Part shown: positions 10,045 through 20,783 of the stretch, one piece after another
Layout: the number at the start of each line of letters is the position of its first letter
How positions within the stretch are numbered: the first letter of the stretch is position 1
The notes under the pieces: model-generated
Told to the model about the DNA's origin: nothing
Database searches by the model: none
What the model saw: only the letters and a program-made list of their open reading frames with translations
DNA from: Streptomyces sp. NBC_01429
GTDB taxonomy: Bacteria > Actinomycetota > Actinomycetes > Streptomycetales > Streptomycetaceae
NCBI RefSeq assembly: GCF_036231945.1
Contig: NZ_CP109599.1
Location: 6,103,501 to 6,167,500 of the forward strand
DNA length: 64,000 nucleotides
Reading direction: 5' to 3'
Position numbers and translations under genes: made by a program

Positions 10045-10970
10045 GCCCTGTCCGCTACTCGTTGGCCGAGTAGGCCTTGGGGCCTCAGCAGCAGTACGAG
10101 GATGAGGAGGACGAAGGCCCACACGTCCTTCCAGGCTCCGCCGCCCAGCTGGGACATGCCGGGGATGTTTTCGATGTAGGCGGTGGCCATGGCTTCGGCG
10201 AGGCCGAGGACGAGGCCGCCGATCATGGCGCCGTAGATGTTGCCGATGCCGCCGAGGACGGCGGCGGTGAAGGCTTTGAGTCCGGCGATGAAGCCCATGC
10301 GGAAGTCGATGTTGCCGTAGCGCAGGCCGTGGGCGACGGCGGCGATGGCGGCGAAGGCGGCTCCGATGGCGAAGGCCGTGACGATGATGCGGTCGGTGTT
10401 GATGCCCATGAGCTTGGCGGTGTCGGGGTCCTGCGAGGTGGCCTGCATGGCGCGGCCGGTGCGGGTCTTCGAGACGAAGACGCCGAGGGCGATCATGCAG
10501 ACGGGGGCCGCGATGAGCAGGAAGAGGTCGCCGCGTCCGATGGTGAAGGCGCCGAGGTCGATGCGGCCGCCTTCGAATTCGGGGAAGGGGCGCGCCTTCT
10601 TGGCGTCCGGGTAGAAGGCCCAGATGGCTTGCTGGAGTGCGATGGAGAGGCCGATCGCGGTGATGAGCGGGGCGAGTCGGGGGGCTCCGCGCAGTGGCCG
10701 GTAGGCGAAGCGTTCCGCGCCCATGGCGACCAGTACGGAGCAGGCCATGGCCATGAGGATCATGACGGGCAGTGCGATGAGGAGGCTGGTGCCCGTGGGG
10801 AGGATCAGGAATGCGGTCAGCGCGCCGAAGCCGCCGATCATGAATATCTCGCCGTGGGCGAAGTTGATGAGCTGGACTATGCCATAGACCATCGTGTAAC
10901 CGATTGCGATGAGTCCGTACAGCGCGCCGAGTAGCAGGCCGTTGGCAAGTTGCTGCGGCAGATCGTTCAC
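10041..10970 (-). CDS. livH: Branched-chain amino acid ABC transporter permease LivH
   Basis: A 309-residue inner-membrane permease with eight or so hydrophobic segments. Family features are LANGLLLGALYGLIAIGYTMVYGIVQLINFAHGEIFMIGGF at the N terminus and RAMQATSQDPDTAKLMGINTDRII, the cytoplasmic loop contacting the ATPases. It starts at GTG with GGAGG about ten bases upstream. It follows livK after a strong hairpin and is coupled to livM by a 4-bp overlap. Confidence 0.93.
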   Translation of the reverse strand: MNDLPQQLANGLLLGALYGLIAIGYTMVYGIVQLINFAHGEIFMIGGFGALTAFLILPTGTSLLIALPVMILMAMACSVLVAMGAERFAYRPLRGAPRLAPLITAIGLSIALQQAIWAFYPDAKKARPFPEFEGGRIDLGAFTIGRGDLFLLIAAPVCMIALGVFVSKTRTGRAMQATSQDPDTAKLMGINTDRIIVTAFAIGAAFAAIAAVAHGLRYGNIDFRMGFIAGLKAFTAAVLGGIGNIYGAMIGGLVLGLAEAMATAYIENIPGMSQLGGGAWKDVWAFVLLILVLLLRPQGLLGQRVADRA

Positions 10971-11004
10971 CGCGGGGCCTCCGAGTGGGTGTCGTCAGAT
11001 ACGG

Positions 11005-11038
11005 CCGCGCGGGGGGCGCTGTGGCGCCCCCCGCGCGG
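11005..11038 (-). terminator. Hairpin between livK and livH (partial terminator / mRNA stabiliser)
   Basis: A perfect 15-bp GC-only stem (CCGCGCGGGGGGCGC and its complement) around the loop TGTG lies in the 111-bp gap after the livK stop and before livH. In binding-protein-dependent transport operons such hairpins end part of the transcripts or protect the upstream mRNA, so the binding protein is made in excess over the membrane parts. That function is inferred from place and structure. Confidence 0.75.
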
Positions 11039-11081
11039 TCTGGGTGTACTGGTGTGTACGGGCGGTGGCCTGGTGGCCGGG

Positions 11082-12323
11082 TCAGCCCTCGAACTGGCCT
11101 ACCTCGACGGCGACGTGCTTGCCGTTCTTGACCTCGTAGAGGGAGAGCTGCTTGTTGGTGGTGTCGCCGAACTCGTCGAAGCCGACCGAGCCGGAGACGC
11201 CGTCGAACGTGACGTCCTGCATGGCCGCGGTGATCTGCTCGCGGGCGTCCTTGCTGTCGGGCAGCTTGCCGTCGTTCTTCTCGACGACCGCCTTGACGGC
11301 CTGGATGATGGCCCAGGTGGAGTCGTAGGAGTAGCCGCCGTAGGCCTCGTAGGCGTCCTTGTAGCCGGCGGTCTCGTAGTCGGCTATGAACTTCTTGGCG
11401 GTGTCGAGGGTCTCCAGCGGGGCGCCGACGGAGCTGGCGATGTCGCCTTCGGCGTTCTTCTTGGCGAGCTTGATGTACTCGGCGCTGAAGAGCGCGTCGC
11501 CGCCGACGGTGGGGATCTTGGCGCCGGCGTTCTTGATCTGGCTGGCGAGGGGGGCGCCGGCGGGGTATTCGCCGCCGTAGTAGACGAAGTCGGCCTTGGC
11601 CTCGGCGACCTTGCTGGCGACGGCCGAGAAGTCCTTGTCGTCGGGGTTGATGTGGTCGGTGCCGACGACGGTTCCGCCGAGCTTCTTGAACTCTCCGGCG
11701 AAGGTGGCGGCGAGGCCGGCTCCGTAGGTCTTCTTGTCGTCGATGACGTAGACCTTCTTGAGCTTCTTCTTGTTGTACATGTACTGCGCGGCGAAGGGGC
11801 CCTGGACGGCGTCGGTCGTCGAGGTGCGGAAGTACGTCTTGAAGCCGCGTTCCTTCTTGCCGGTCTGCCAGTCCTTGCCCTGGGTGAGGGCGGGGTTGGT
11901 GTTGGCGGGCGACACCTGGACGAGCTTGGCGGTGTCGAAGACCTTCTGCATCGACTGGCCGACGTCGGAGTTCAGGGGGCCGACGACGCCCATGACCTTG
12001 CTGTCGCCGACGAGCTTGGTGGCGTTCTGCTGGCCGGTGGCGGCCTGGGCGACGTCGTCGAGGGCTTCGAGCTTGAAGGTGACCCCGGGGACCTCTTTGT
12101 TCTTGTTCGCGGTCTTGACGGCGAGGTCGGCGGAGTTCTTGATGCCCTGGCCGAGCGCGGAGAGGTCGCCGGAGAGCGGCGCGTCGAGGCCGATGACGAC
12201 GGTGGTCGTGTCGCCGCCGCCGCTGCTGCCTCCGTCACTGTCGCCGCGGGATCCGCAGGCGGACAGTGTGAGAGCCCCTGCGGTGACGGCAGTGGTGATG
12301 ATGAACAAGGAACGGTGACGCAC
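11082..12323 (-). CDS. livK: Branched-chain amino acid ABC transporter substrate-binding lipoprotein
   Basis: A 413-residue periplasmic-binding-protein type I (Leu/Ile/Val-binding) lipoprotein. The signal MRHRSLFIITTAVTAGALTLSAC ends in the lipobox LSAC, giving a membrane-anchored Cys. A Ser/Gly linker and then VVIGLDAPLSGDLSALGQGIKNSADLAV start the mature domain. The ATG is preceded by GGGGAGG. It is the first gene of the liv operon, separated from livH by a hairpin. Confidence 0.92.
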   Translation of the reverse strand: MRHRSLFIITTAVTAGALTLSACGSRGDSDGGSSGGGDTTTVVIGLDAPLSGDLSALGQGIKNSADLAVKTANKNKEVPGVTFKLEALDDVAQAATGQQNATKLVGDSKVMGVVGPLNSDVGQSMQKVFDTAKLVQVSPANTNPALTQGKDWQTGKKERGFKTYFRTSTTDAVQGPFAAQYMYNKKKLKKVYVIDDKKTYGAGLAATFAGEFKKLGGTVVGTDHINPDDKDFSAVASKVAEAKADFVYYGGEYPAGAPLASQIKNAGAKIPTVGGDALFSAEYIKLAKKNAEGDIASSVGAPLETLDTAKKFIADYETAGYKDAYEAYGGYSYDSTWAIIQAVKAVVEKNDGKLPDSKDAREQITAAMQDVTFDGVSGSVGFDEFGDTTNKQLSLYEVKNGKHVAVEVGQFEG

Positions 12324-12935
12324 GATCAGTCCTCCCCTGGCACGCGGCGGCCCCTGCTGGGCCGCCGGGTCGAGCGCTGGAACCGAACTGAAAGTAATCC
12401 GGTGGCGCGGTGACTGGGCGTGACTCTAAGCGCAGGTGGGGGAGGTGTGGAGCGGTGGGGGCAGGATGTGACTGTCTTGTTATGCCAAGGCCAACGCCGG
12501 TCGACCTCGCCGGGCGTGATGCGGCTTTTGTTCGCCTTCCGTGGTGACCGCATGGTGAGAACCCGCAGTTCCGCTAAGGGACTTGAGGGTTTTTGCTACT
12601 GACGTGTCCAAACGGGCATAGAGGAGCTGTGAAGCGGGCAGCGCGTGTGTGGTTGTGGAGAGCGCGTCCGATTTTCGTTCACGCCGATGTTACACAGAGT
12701 GACATTGGGCGTGATGTGCACCGTGTGGTGTGGGGCAGGGGATTCGCGCCTTCTGCCCGGCTCTTGGGGGCACCGTAGGTGGTGTTCCCGGCGGGTACAA
12801 GGGGGCGTGCGGGGGTGTGGTCGTACGGCGCGTAAACGGGCCCGGCGCTGTGCGCGCGCCGGACCCGTGGGGTGGCTGGTTCTGAGCGGTGGGTGCGGCT
12901 TGCGGTGCCGCCTCCTGTGCGGCTCCGTGTGCCGC
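12324..12935. other. 612-bp gap upstream of the liv operon
   Basis: No reading frame here has Streptomyces-like codon use. A perfect 8-bp hairpin (12346-12366, GGCGGCCC and its complement around CTGCT) lies 20 bp before the livK ribosome site, inside its probable leader. A terminator for the thioesterase gene lies at 12836-12868. The 450 bp between should hold the liv promoter and any operator; the least GC-rich part is about 12470-12720, with a TGTTACACAGAGTGACA segment near 12688, but I cannot assign hexamers with confidence. Confidence 0.5.
12836..12868 (-). terminator. Terminator after thioesterase gene
   Basis: ACGGGCCCGGCGC and GCGCCGGACCCGT pair over 13 positions with one mismatch around a 7-base loop, about 70 bp after the thioesterase stop on the minus strand. 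Confidence 0.6.
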
Positions 12936-13415
12936 TTACGTGGTCTCGCCGGGGGCGGGGGCGGGGGCGTCGCGCAGCATGCAGGTGAGCCGGGCGGTGC
13001 AGACCCGCTTGTCCTGCTCGTCGGTGATGACGATCTCGTACGTCGCGGTGGAGCGTCCCCGGTGGACGGGGGTGGCGACGCCCGTGACCAGCCCGCTGCG
13101 GGCGCCTCGGTGGTGGGTGCAGTTGAGGTCCACGCCGACGGCGAGCTTGGCCGTGCCGCCGTGGAGCATGGCGCCCACGGAGCCGAGGGTCTCGGCGAGG
13201 ACGGCGGACGCGCCGCCGTGCAGCAGTCCGTAAGGCTGGGTGTTGCCCTCGACGGGCATGGTGCCGACGACGCGTTCCGCGGCGGCTTCGACGATGCGTA
13301 CTCCCATGCGCGTGCCGAGATGGCCGGCCGAGAAGAGCGCGGCCAGATCGACGCCGAGCGCGCCGTATTCGTCGATGATCTCCTGCGGGAACTTCACAGT
13401 GGACTGCTCACCCAT
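12936..13415 (-). CDS. PaaI-family hotdog thioesterase
   Basis: A 159-residue single hotdog-domain protein. The motif YGLLHGGASAVLAETLGS, with the HGG turn and the acidic E in the central helix, is the mark of the EntH/YdiI/PaaI type that hydrolyses acyl- or aroyl-CoA thioesters. The ATG at 13415 has GGAG eleven bases upstream and removes fourteen implausible residues of the longer frame. It follows the molybdopterin oxidoreductase on the same strand by 114 bp. Substrate unknown. Confidence 0.82.
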   Translation of the reverse strand: MGEQSTVKFPQEIIDEYGALGVDLAALFSAGHLGTRMGVRIVEAAAERVVGTMPVEGNTQPYGLLHGGASAVLAETLGSVGAMLHGGTAKLAVGVDLNCTHHRGARSGLVTGVATPVHRGRSTATYEIVITDEQDKRVCTARLTCMLRDAPAPAPGETT

Positions 13416-13529
13416 GGCCCGGCTCCGATTGTGTGGTCGTGTGCGTGCTGTGTGCACCGTCCTGCTTATCAGATGGCTGAGCGAACGCTTAGGGGAACGG
13501 TGTGCCCGCGGGCCGTTCCCCGGCGCCGG

Positions 13530-15878
<2,349 letters not shown>

Positions 15879-15936
15879 CGCGCTCTCCTTCGGGCCTGCT
15901 GCTTCTGCTTCTGCTTCGCGTACGTTCCGCACTTGT

Positions 15937-15959
15937 GTACGTACCCGGTTACGTACCCG
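15937..15959. repeat. Direct repeat TACGTACCCG x2 in ydeP-like / polA divergent gap
   Basis: TACGTACCCG occurs at 15938-15947 and 15950-15959, 12 bp apart, about 60-80 bp before the oxidoreductase start and 110 bp before polA. The even spacing near one helical turn suggests a tandem protein-binding site. Function not known. Confidence 0.4.
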
Positions 15960-16067
15960 ATCCTGTCACGCGTCACCGGCGCGGGGCGGGCCGAGTGGTG
16001 CGGGGGACGGTCGCCGCGGCCGGTCGGCCGGTCGGGATTGTCAGTGGGGCGTGGCAGGATCGGGTAC

Positions 16068-18779
16068 GTGGCTGAGACAGCATCGAAGAAGACCGAAGAC
16101 AACCGTCCTCGCCTGCTCCTCATGGACGGGCACTCCTTGGCGTACCGGGCGTTCTTCGCTCTGCCCGCGGAGAATTTCACGACCGCGACGGGGCAGCCGA
16201 CGAACGCCATCTACGGCTTCGCGTCGATGCTGGCGAATACGTTGCGTGATGAGTCGCCCACGCATTTCGCCGTCGCGTTCGACGTGTCCCGCAAGACGTG
16301 GCGTTCCGAGGAGTTCCCGGAGTACAAGGCGAACCGGTCGAAGACGCCCGACGAGTTCAAGGGGCAGGTCGAGCTGATCGGTGAGCTGCTGGACGCGATG
16401 CGCGCGGACCGGTTCGCGATCGACGGGTTCGAGGCGGACGACGTGATCGCGACGCTCGCCACGCAGGCGGAGGCCGCCGGGTTCGAGGTGCTGATCGTCA
16501 CGGGGGACCGGGACTCCTTCCAGTTGATCAGTGAGCACACGACGGTGCTGTATCCGACGAAGGGTGTCTCGGAGCTGACCCGTTTCACTCCGGAGAAGGT
16601 CCAGGAGAAGTACGGGCTGACGCCGGCGCAGTATCCGGACTTCGCCGCGCTGCGCGGTGACCCGTCGGACAATCTGCCGGGCATTCCGGGGGTCGGGGAG
16701 AAGACGGCGGCGAAGTGGATCAACCAGTTCGGTTCCTTCGACGAGCTGGTGGCGCGCGCCGACGAGGTGAAGGGCAAGGCCGGGCAGAACTTCCGCGACC
16801 ATCTGGAGTCGGTCAAGCTCAACCGGCGGCTCACGGAGATGGTGCGTGATGTCGCGCTGCCCAAGACGCCGGAGGATCTGGAGCGCGCTCCCTACGACCG
16901 TGCGGCGCTGACCGGGGTGCTGGAGGTGCTGGAGATCCGCAACCCGAGTCTGCGCGAGCGGCTGCTCGCGGTGGATCCGGGCGCGGTGGTGGAGGAGGCT
17001 CCGGCGCCCGCCGCCGGTGTCGAGCTGGACGGCAAGGTCCTGGGGTCGGGGGAGCTGGCGCCCTGGCTGGCCGAGCACGGCGCGCAGCCGCTGGGGGTGG
17101 CGACGCTCGACACCTGGTCGCTCGGTACGGGCAGCGTCGGTGAGGTCGCGCTCGCGGCGGCCGGTGGCGCGGCGGCCTGGTTCGACCCCACGCAGCTGGA
17201 CGAGTCCGACGAGCGTGCGTTCGCGGGGTGGCTGGCCGATCCGGAGCGCCCGAAGGTCATGCACAACGCGAAGGGCGCGATGCGGGTCGCTCCGGAGCAC
17301 GGCTGGCGGGTCGGCGGGGTCTCGATGGACACCGCGCTGGCCGCCTATCTGGTGAAGCCGGGGCGGCGCTCGTTCGCGCTGGACGCTCTGGCGATCGAGT
17401 ATCTCGGCCGTGAGCTGGCGCCGGCCGCCTCCGCCGACGGGCAGCTGGCCTTCGGCGGTGACGAGCAGGCCGAGGCGGACGCGCTGATGACGGAGGCCCG
17501 CGCGATCCTCGATCTGGGGGAGGCGTTCACCGAGCGGCTGGCCGAGGTCGGCGCCTCGGAGCTGCTGCACGAGGTGGAGTTGCCCACGTCCGCGCTGCTG
17601 GCCCGGCTGGAGCGCCACGGCATCGCCGCCGACCGCGCCCATCTGGAGGCCATGGAGGGGCAGTTCGCGGCCGCGGTGCAGCAGGCCGTGAAGGAGGCGC
17701 ACGCGGCGGTCGGCCACGAGTTCAACCTCGGTTCGCCCAAGCAGCTCCAGGAGGTCCTCTTCGGTGAGCTGGGGCTGCCCAGGACGAAGAAGACGAAGAC
17801 GGGTTATACGACGGACGCGGACGCGCTGGCCTGGCTCGCGGCCAAGACCGAGCACGAGCTGCCGGTCATCATGCTGCGCCACCGCGAGCAGGCGAAGCTG
17901 CGGGTCACGGTCGAGGGCCTGATCAAGTCGATCGCCGAGGACGGCCGTATCCACACGACGTTCAACCAGACGGTCGCGGCGACGGGCCGGCTCTCGTCCA
18001 CGGATCCGAACCTGCAGAACATTCCGGTGCGCACCGACGAGGGCCGGGCGATCCGCCGGGGCTTCGTCGTCGGCGAGGGCTACGAGTCGCTGATGACGGC
18101 GGACTACAGCCAGATCGAGCTGCGGGTGATGGCCCATCTCTCCGAGGACGCGGGTCTGATCGAGGCGTTCACCTCCGGCGAGGACCTGCACACCACGGTG
18201 GCCTCGCAGGTGTTCGGGGTGGAGAAGTCGGCCGTCGACCCCGAGATGCGCCGCAAGATCAAGGCGATGTCGTACGGACTGGCCTACGGGCTCTCGGCGT
18301 TCGGTCTCTCCCAGCAGCTGAACATCGAGGCGGGCGAGGCGCGCGCGCTGATGGACACCTTCTTCGAGCGCTTCGGGGGAGTGCGGGAGTATCTCCAGCG
18401 CGCCGTGGTGGAGGCCAGGGCCACGGGCTATACGGAGACGATGCTCGGACGCCGCCGCTATCTGCCCGACCTCAACAGCGACAACCGCCAGCGGCGTGAG
18501 ATGGCGGAGCGGATGGCGCTCAACGCGCCCATCCAGGGCACCGCCGCTGACATCGTCAAGGTCGCCATGCTCAAGGTGGACCGGGCGATGGCGGAGGCCG
18601 GTCTGACCTCGCGGATGCTGCTCCAGGTCCATGACGAAATCGTCCTGGAGATCGCTCCGGGGGAGCGGGAGCCGGTGGAGGAGCTGCTGCGCCGGGAGAT
18701 GTCGAGCGCGGTCGAGCTGCGGGCGCCGCTGGATGTCTCGGTGGGCGTCGGCGCGGACTGGGAATCGGCGGCCCACTGA
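16068..18779 (+). CDS. polA: DNA polymerase I
   Basis: A 903-residue polymerase for Okazaki-fragment processing and repair. Residues 15-300 are the 5'-3' exonuclease/flap endonuclease (LLLMDGHSLAYRAFFA, EADDVIATLA, TGDRDSFQL, RGDPSDNLPGIPGVGEKTA). The middle proofreading-like domain lacks its catalytic acids: TLDTWSLGTG replaces the DTET motif and MHNAKGAMR the NxxxD motif, so it should be inactive, as in other actinobacteria. The C-terminal polymerase has motif A MTADYSQIELRV, motif B RRKIKAMSYGLAYGLSAFGL and motif C LQVHDEIVLE. The GTG at 16068 with AGGA upstream gives VAETASKKTEDNRPRLLLMDG; the open frame runs hundreds of residues further but without homology. Confidence 0.96.
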   Translation: MAETASKKTEDNRPRLLLMDGHSLAYRAFFALPAENFTTATGQPTNAIYGFASMLANTLRDESPTHFAVAFDVSRKTWRSEEFPEYKANRSKTPDEFKGQVELIGELLDAMRADRFAIDGFEADDVIATLATQAEAAGFEVLIVTGDRDSFQLISEHTTVLYPTKGVSELTRFTPEKVQEKYGLTPAQYPDFAALRGDPSDNLPGIPGVGEKTAAKWINQFGSFDELVARADEVKGKAGQNFRDHLESVKLNRRLTEMVRDVALPKTPEDLERAPYDRAALTGVLEVLEIRNPSLRERLLAVDPGAVVEEAPAPAAGVELDGKVLGSGELAPWLAEHGAQPLGVATLDTWSLGTGSVGEVALAAAGGAAAWFDPTQLDESDERAFAGWLADPERPKVMHNAKGAMRVAPEHGWRVGGVSMDTALAAYLVKPGRRSFALDALAIEYLGRELAPAASADGQLAFGGDEQAEADALMTEARAILDLGEAFTERLAEVGASELLHEVELPTSALLARLERHGIAADRAHLEAMEGQFAAAVQQAVKEAHAAVGHEFNLGSPKQLQEVLFGELGLPRTKKTKTGYTTDADALAWLAAKTEHELPVIMLRHREQAKLRVTVEGLIKSIAEDGRIHTTFNQTVAATGRLSSTDPNLQNIPVRTDEGRAIRRGFVVGEGYESLMTADYSQIELRVMAHLSEDAGLIEAFTSGEDLHTTVASQVFGVEKSAVDPEMRRKIKAMSYGLAYGLSAFGLSQQLNIEAGEARALMDTFFERFGGVREYLQRAVVEARATGYTETMLGRRRYLPDLNSDNRQRREMAERMALNAPIQGTAADIVKVAMLKVDRAMAEAGLTSRMLLQVHDEIVLEIAPGEREPVEELLRREMSSAVELRAPLDVSVGVGADWESAAH

Positions 18780-18791
18780 CCGGAAAAAGCC

Positions 18792-18827
18792 TTGCGGGAA
18801 GCCCCGGTGTGTCGGGGCTTCCCGCAA
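18792..18827 (+). terminator. polA terminator
   Basis: A perfect 15-bp stem, TTGCGGGAAGCCCCG with its exact complement around GTGTGT, begins 13 bp after the polA stop. Confidence 0.85.
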
Positions 18828-18959
18828 CCGGGCGACGTCGAGGTGGCGAACTGGTGAAAGGCGGTCACGGACCGGTGTGCCGGGGCCAGGAGTTGACATA
18901 GGGTCGCCTGAGTCCTCGCGCGGGGAGCGCGAACAGCCACCACGGGGAGGGGCCAGACC

Positions 18960-20690
18960 ATGGCAGCGCTATTCGGCAGTCGACTGCGCAAAGGAGCGAC
19001 GACCACCGCCGTGGCCGCGGCCGCGATCGCGGCGCTCTCGGCCTCTCAGGCACCGGGCGCCCTCCCCGCGGACGTGGGAGGGAATCACGCGGCCGATGTG
19101 ACGCCGCCGCCCGGGACGCCGGTGTCGGGCAACTCCTCGTACTACACGGAACTTCCGCCGCTGACGACGCCCGACAAGCCGGGCACCTCGATAGACCTGC
19201 CGGGTACGGGTTCGGGGGTGGCCGCGGCGGAGGCGGGTATACCGGCCACGGTGCTCTCCGCGTACCAGCGTGCGGAGCAGACCATCGCGGAGGCCAAGCC
19301 CGGCTGCAATCTGCCGTGGCAGCTGCTCGCCGCGATCGGCAAGGTCGAGTCGGGCCACGCGCGCGGCGGCCAGGTCGACGACGACGGCACCACGCTCGCG
19401 CCGATCCTCGGCCCGGTCCTCAACGGTGTCGGTTTCGCCAACATCCCCGACACCGACAACGGTGAGTTCGACGGCGACGCGGAGCACGACCGCGCCGTCG
19501 GGCCGATGCAGTTCATCCCGTCGACCTGGAAGACCTGGGGCAAGGACGGCAACGGCGACGGCCGCAGCGACCCCAACAACATCTTCGACGCGGCGCTGGC
19601 CGCCGCGTACTACCTGTGCGCGGGAGAGCGTGATCTCTCCGTCGAGGAGGACCTCCACAAGGCGATCCTCGGCTACAACCACTCGCGTGAGTACCTGAAC
19701 ACGGTCCTGACCTGGTTCCAGTACTACAAGAACGGGACGCACGAGATCCCGGACGGCACCGGCACGGTGCCCGTGTCCACCGGCCCGGTCTCCCCGTCGG
19801 CCCCGGCGACCGCTCCCACCGTCACCGCCCCCAGCACGCCCAGTACCCCGAAGCCGAGCAGCCCCCCGAGCGCGAGCCCCAGTCCCAGCCCGAGCCCCTC
19901 GACGCCCAAGCCCGGTGGCGGCTCCGGCTCCCCGAAGCCGACCGAGCCCGGCGGCGGTACGACCACCCCCTCCCCGAGCGATCCCGGCACCCCCACCACC
20001 CCGGCCCCCAAGCCGGTCGCCGCGCGGATCGAGAAGACCGTCACGGCACCGCTGACCGCCGTCGCCGGCAGCCGGTTCGCCCGGCAGGCGGCCGTACGCG
20101 CGGTGGACGCGGCCGGAAAGCCGGTGGCCAAGACGGTCGTGCGGTTCGAGATCGTCGGTGACACCGACGCCCGGTTCGTGACGGGCCTGACCACCTCGGT
20201 CGTCGTCACGGGCACGGAGGGCACGGCGAGCGCGCCGGCCGTCCAGGCGGGCGAGCGGACCGGCGACTTCACCATCCGGGCGACCGCCGTCGTGCCCGGC
20301 GTCGCCCCCGTCGGCTACACCGCGACCGTCACGGCCCGCCAGGCGGACGCCCTCGCCAGGACCACGACGGGGGACCTGACGGCGGCGCCCGGCGCCGAGT
20401 TCGCCGACCCGGTCGAGGTCAGGGCCACCTACAAGGGAGCCGCCGCCGGCAAGGTGGCGGTCAGCGCGATGGTGGTCACGTCAGCGACCGACGCCACGGC
20501 GCCCGCGGCCGGGCCCTACTTCAAGGACGCGAACGGCAACGCGCTGCGGACCCTCGCGGATCTGACGACCGACGCCGACGGCGTCCTCCAGCTCCCGAAG
20601 CTCTACGCGGCCGACGCGGCCGGCACGTATCTGCTCCGCCTCGAAACCGAGGGCGGCGCCACCCTCACCATCGAACTGAAGGTCGCCTGA
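18960..20690 (+). CDS. Secreted lytic transglycosylase with Pro/Ser linker and C-terminal beta domains
   Basis: A 576-residue exported murein hydrolase. An Ala-rich signal segment (about residues 12-40) is followed by a transglycosylase domain at about 95-260: LPWQLLAAIGKVESGHARGG supplies the catalytic Glu near residue 129, and GPMQFIPSTWKTWGKDGNGDGRSDPNNIFDAALAAAYYLC is the SLT type 2 core. A 70-residue Pro/Ser/Thr linker leads to a region at about 350-576 with two Big-like/invasin-type beta repeats (KTVTAPLTAVAGSRFARQAAVRAVDAAGKPV and a second TTTGDLTAAPGAEFADPVEVRATYKG). GGGGAGGGG precedes the ATG. It cleaves peptidoglycan to anhydro-muropeptides; the beta part probably spaces or anchors the enzyme in the wall. 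Confidence 0.88.
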   Translation: MAALFGSRLRKGATTTAVAAAAIAALSASQAPGALPADVGGNHAADVTPPPGTPVSGNSSYYTELPPLTTPDKPGTSIDLPGTGSGVAAAEAGIPATVLSAYQRAEQTIAEAKPGCNLPWQLLAAIGKVESGHARGGQVDDDGTTLAPILGPVLNGVGFANIPDTDNGEFDGDAEHDRAVGPMQFIPSTWKTWGKDGNGDGRSDPNNIFDAALAAAYYLCAGERDLSVEEDLHKAILGYNHSREYLNTVLTWFQYYKNGTHEIPDGTGTVPVSTGPVSPSAPATAPTVTAPSTPSTPKPSSPPSASPSPSPSPSTPKPGGGSGSPKPTEPGGGTTTPSPSDPGTPTTPAPKPVAARIEKTVTAPLTAVAGSRFARQAAVRAVDAAGKPVAKTVVRFEIVGDTDARFVTGLTTSVVVTGTEGTASAPAVQAGERTGDFTIRATAVVPGVAPVGYTATVTARQADALARTTTGDLTAAPGAEFADPVEVRATYKGAAAGKVAVSAMVVTSATDATAPAAGPYFKDANGNALRTLADLTTDADGVLQLPKLYAADAAGTYLLRLETEGGATLTIELKVA

Positions 20691-20744
20691 CCCGGGCCTG
20701 GCCCGGGCCTGACCCGGGCCTGACCCGGGTTGGACCCGGGCCTG
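20691..20744. repeat. 11-bp tandem repeat, five copies
   Basis: CCCGGGCCTGG/A is repeated with CCCGGG at 20691, 20702, 20713, 20724 and 20735, exactly 11 bp apart, immediately after the transglycosylase stop and before its terminator. It probably arose by slippage. Confidence 0.85.
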
Positions 20745-20771
20745 CCCCGGCCGTCGATACGACGGCCGGGG
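20745..20771. terminator. Bidirectional terminator between transglycosylase and hrpB
   Basis: CCCCGGCCGTC pairs perfectly with GACGGCCGGGG around GATAC, between two convergent stops. Confidence 0.8.
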
Positions 20772-20783
20772 CGCTCCCGTCCG

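Noticed and set aside
16041..18899. 952-codon minus-strand open frame opposite polA
   Set aside because: Composition (Arg/His/Leu/Gln) and lack of domains show an antisense shadow; polA on the other strand has complete motifs.
18893..18916. Promoter from TTGACA at 18893 for the transglycosylase
   Set aside because: No -10-like hexamer is found 16-19 bases downstream.
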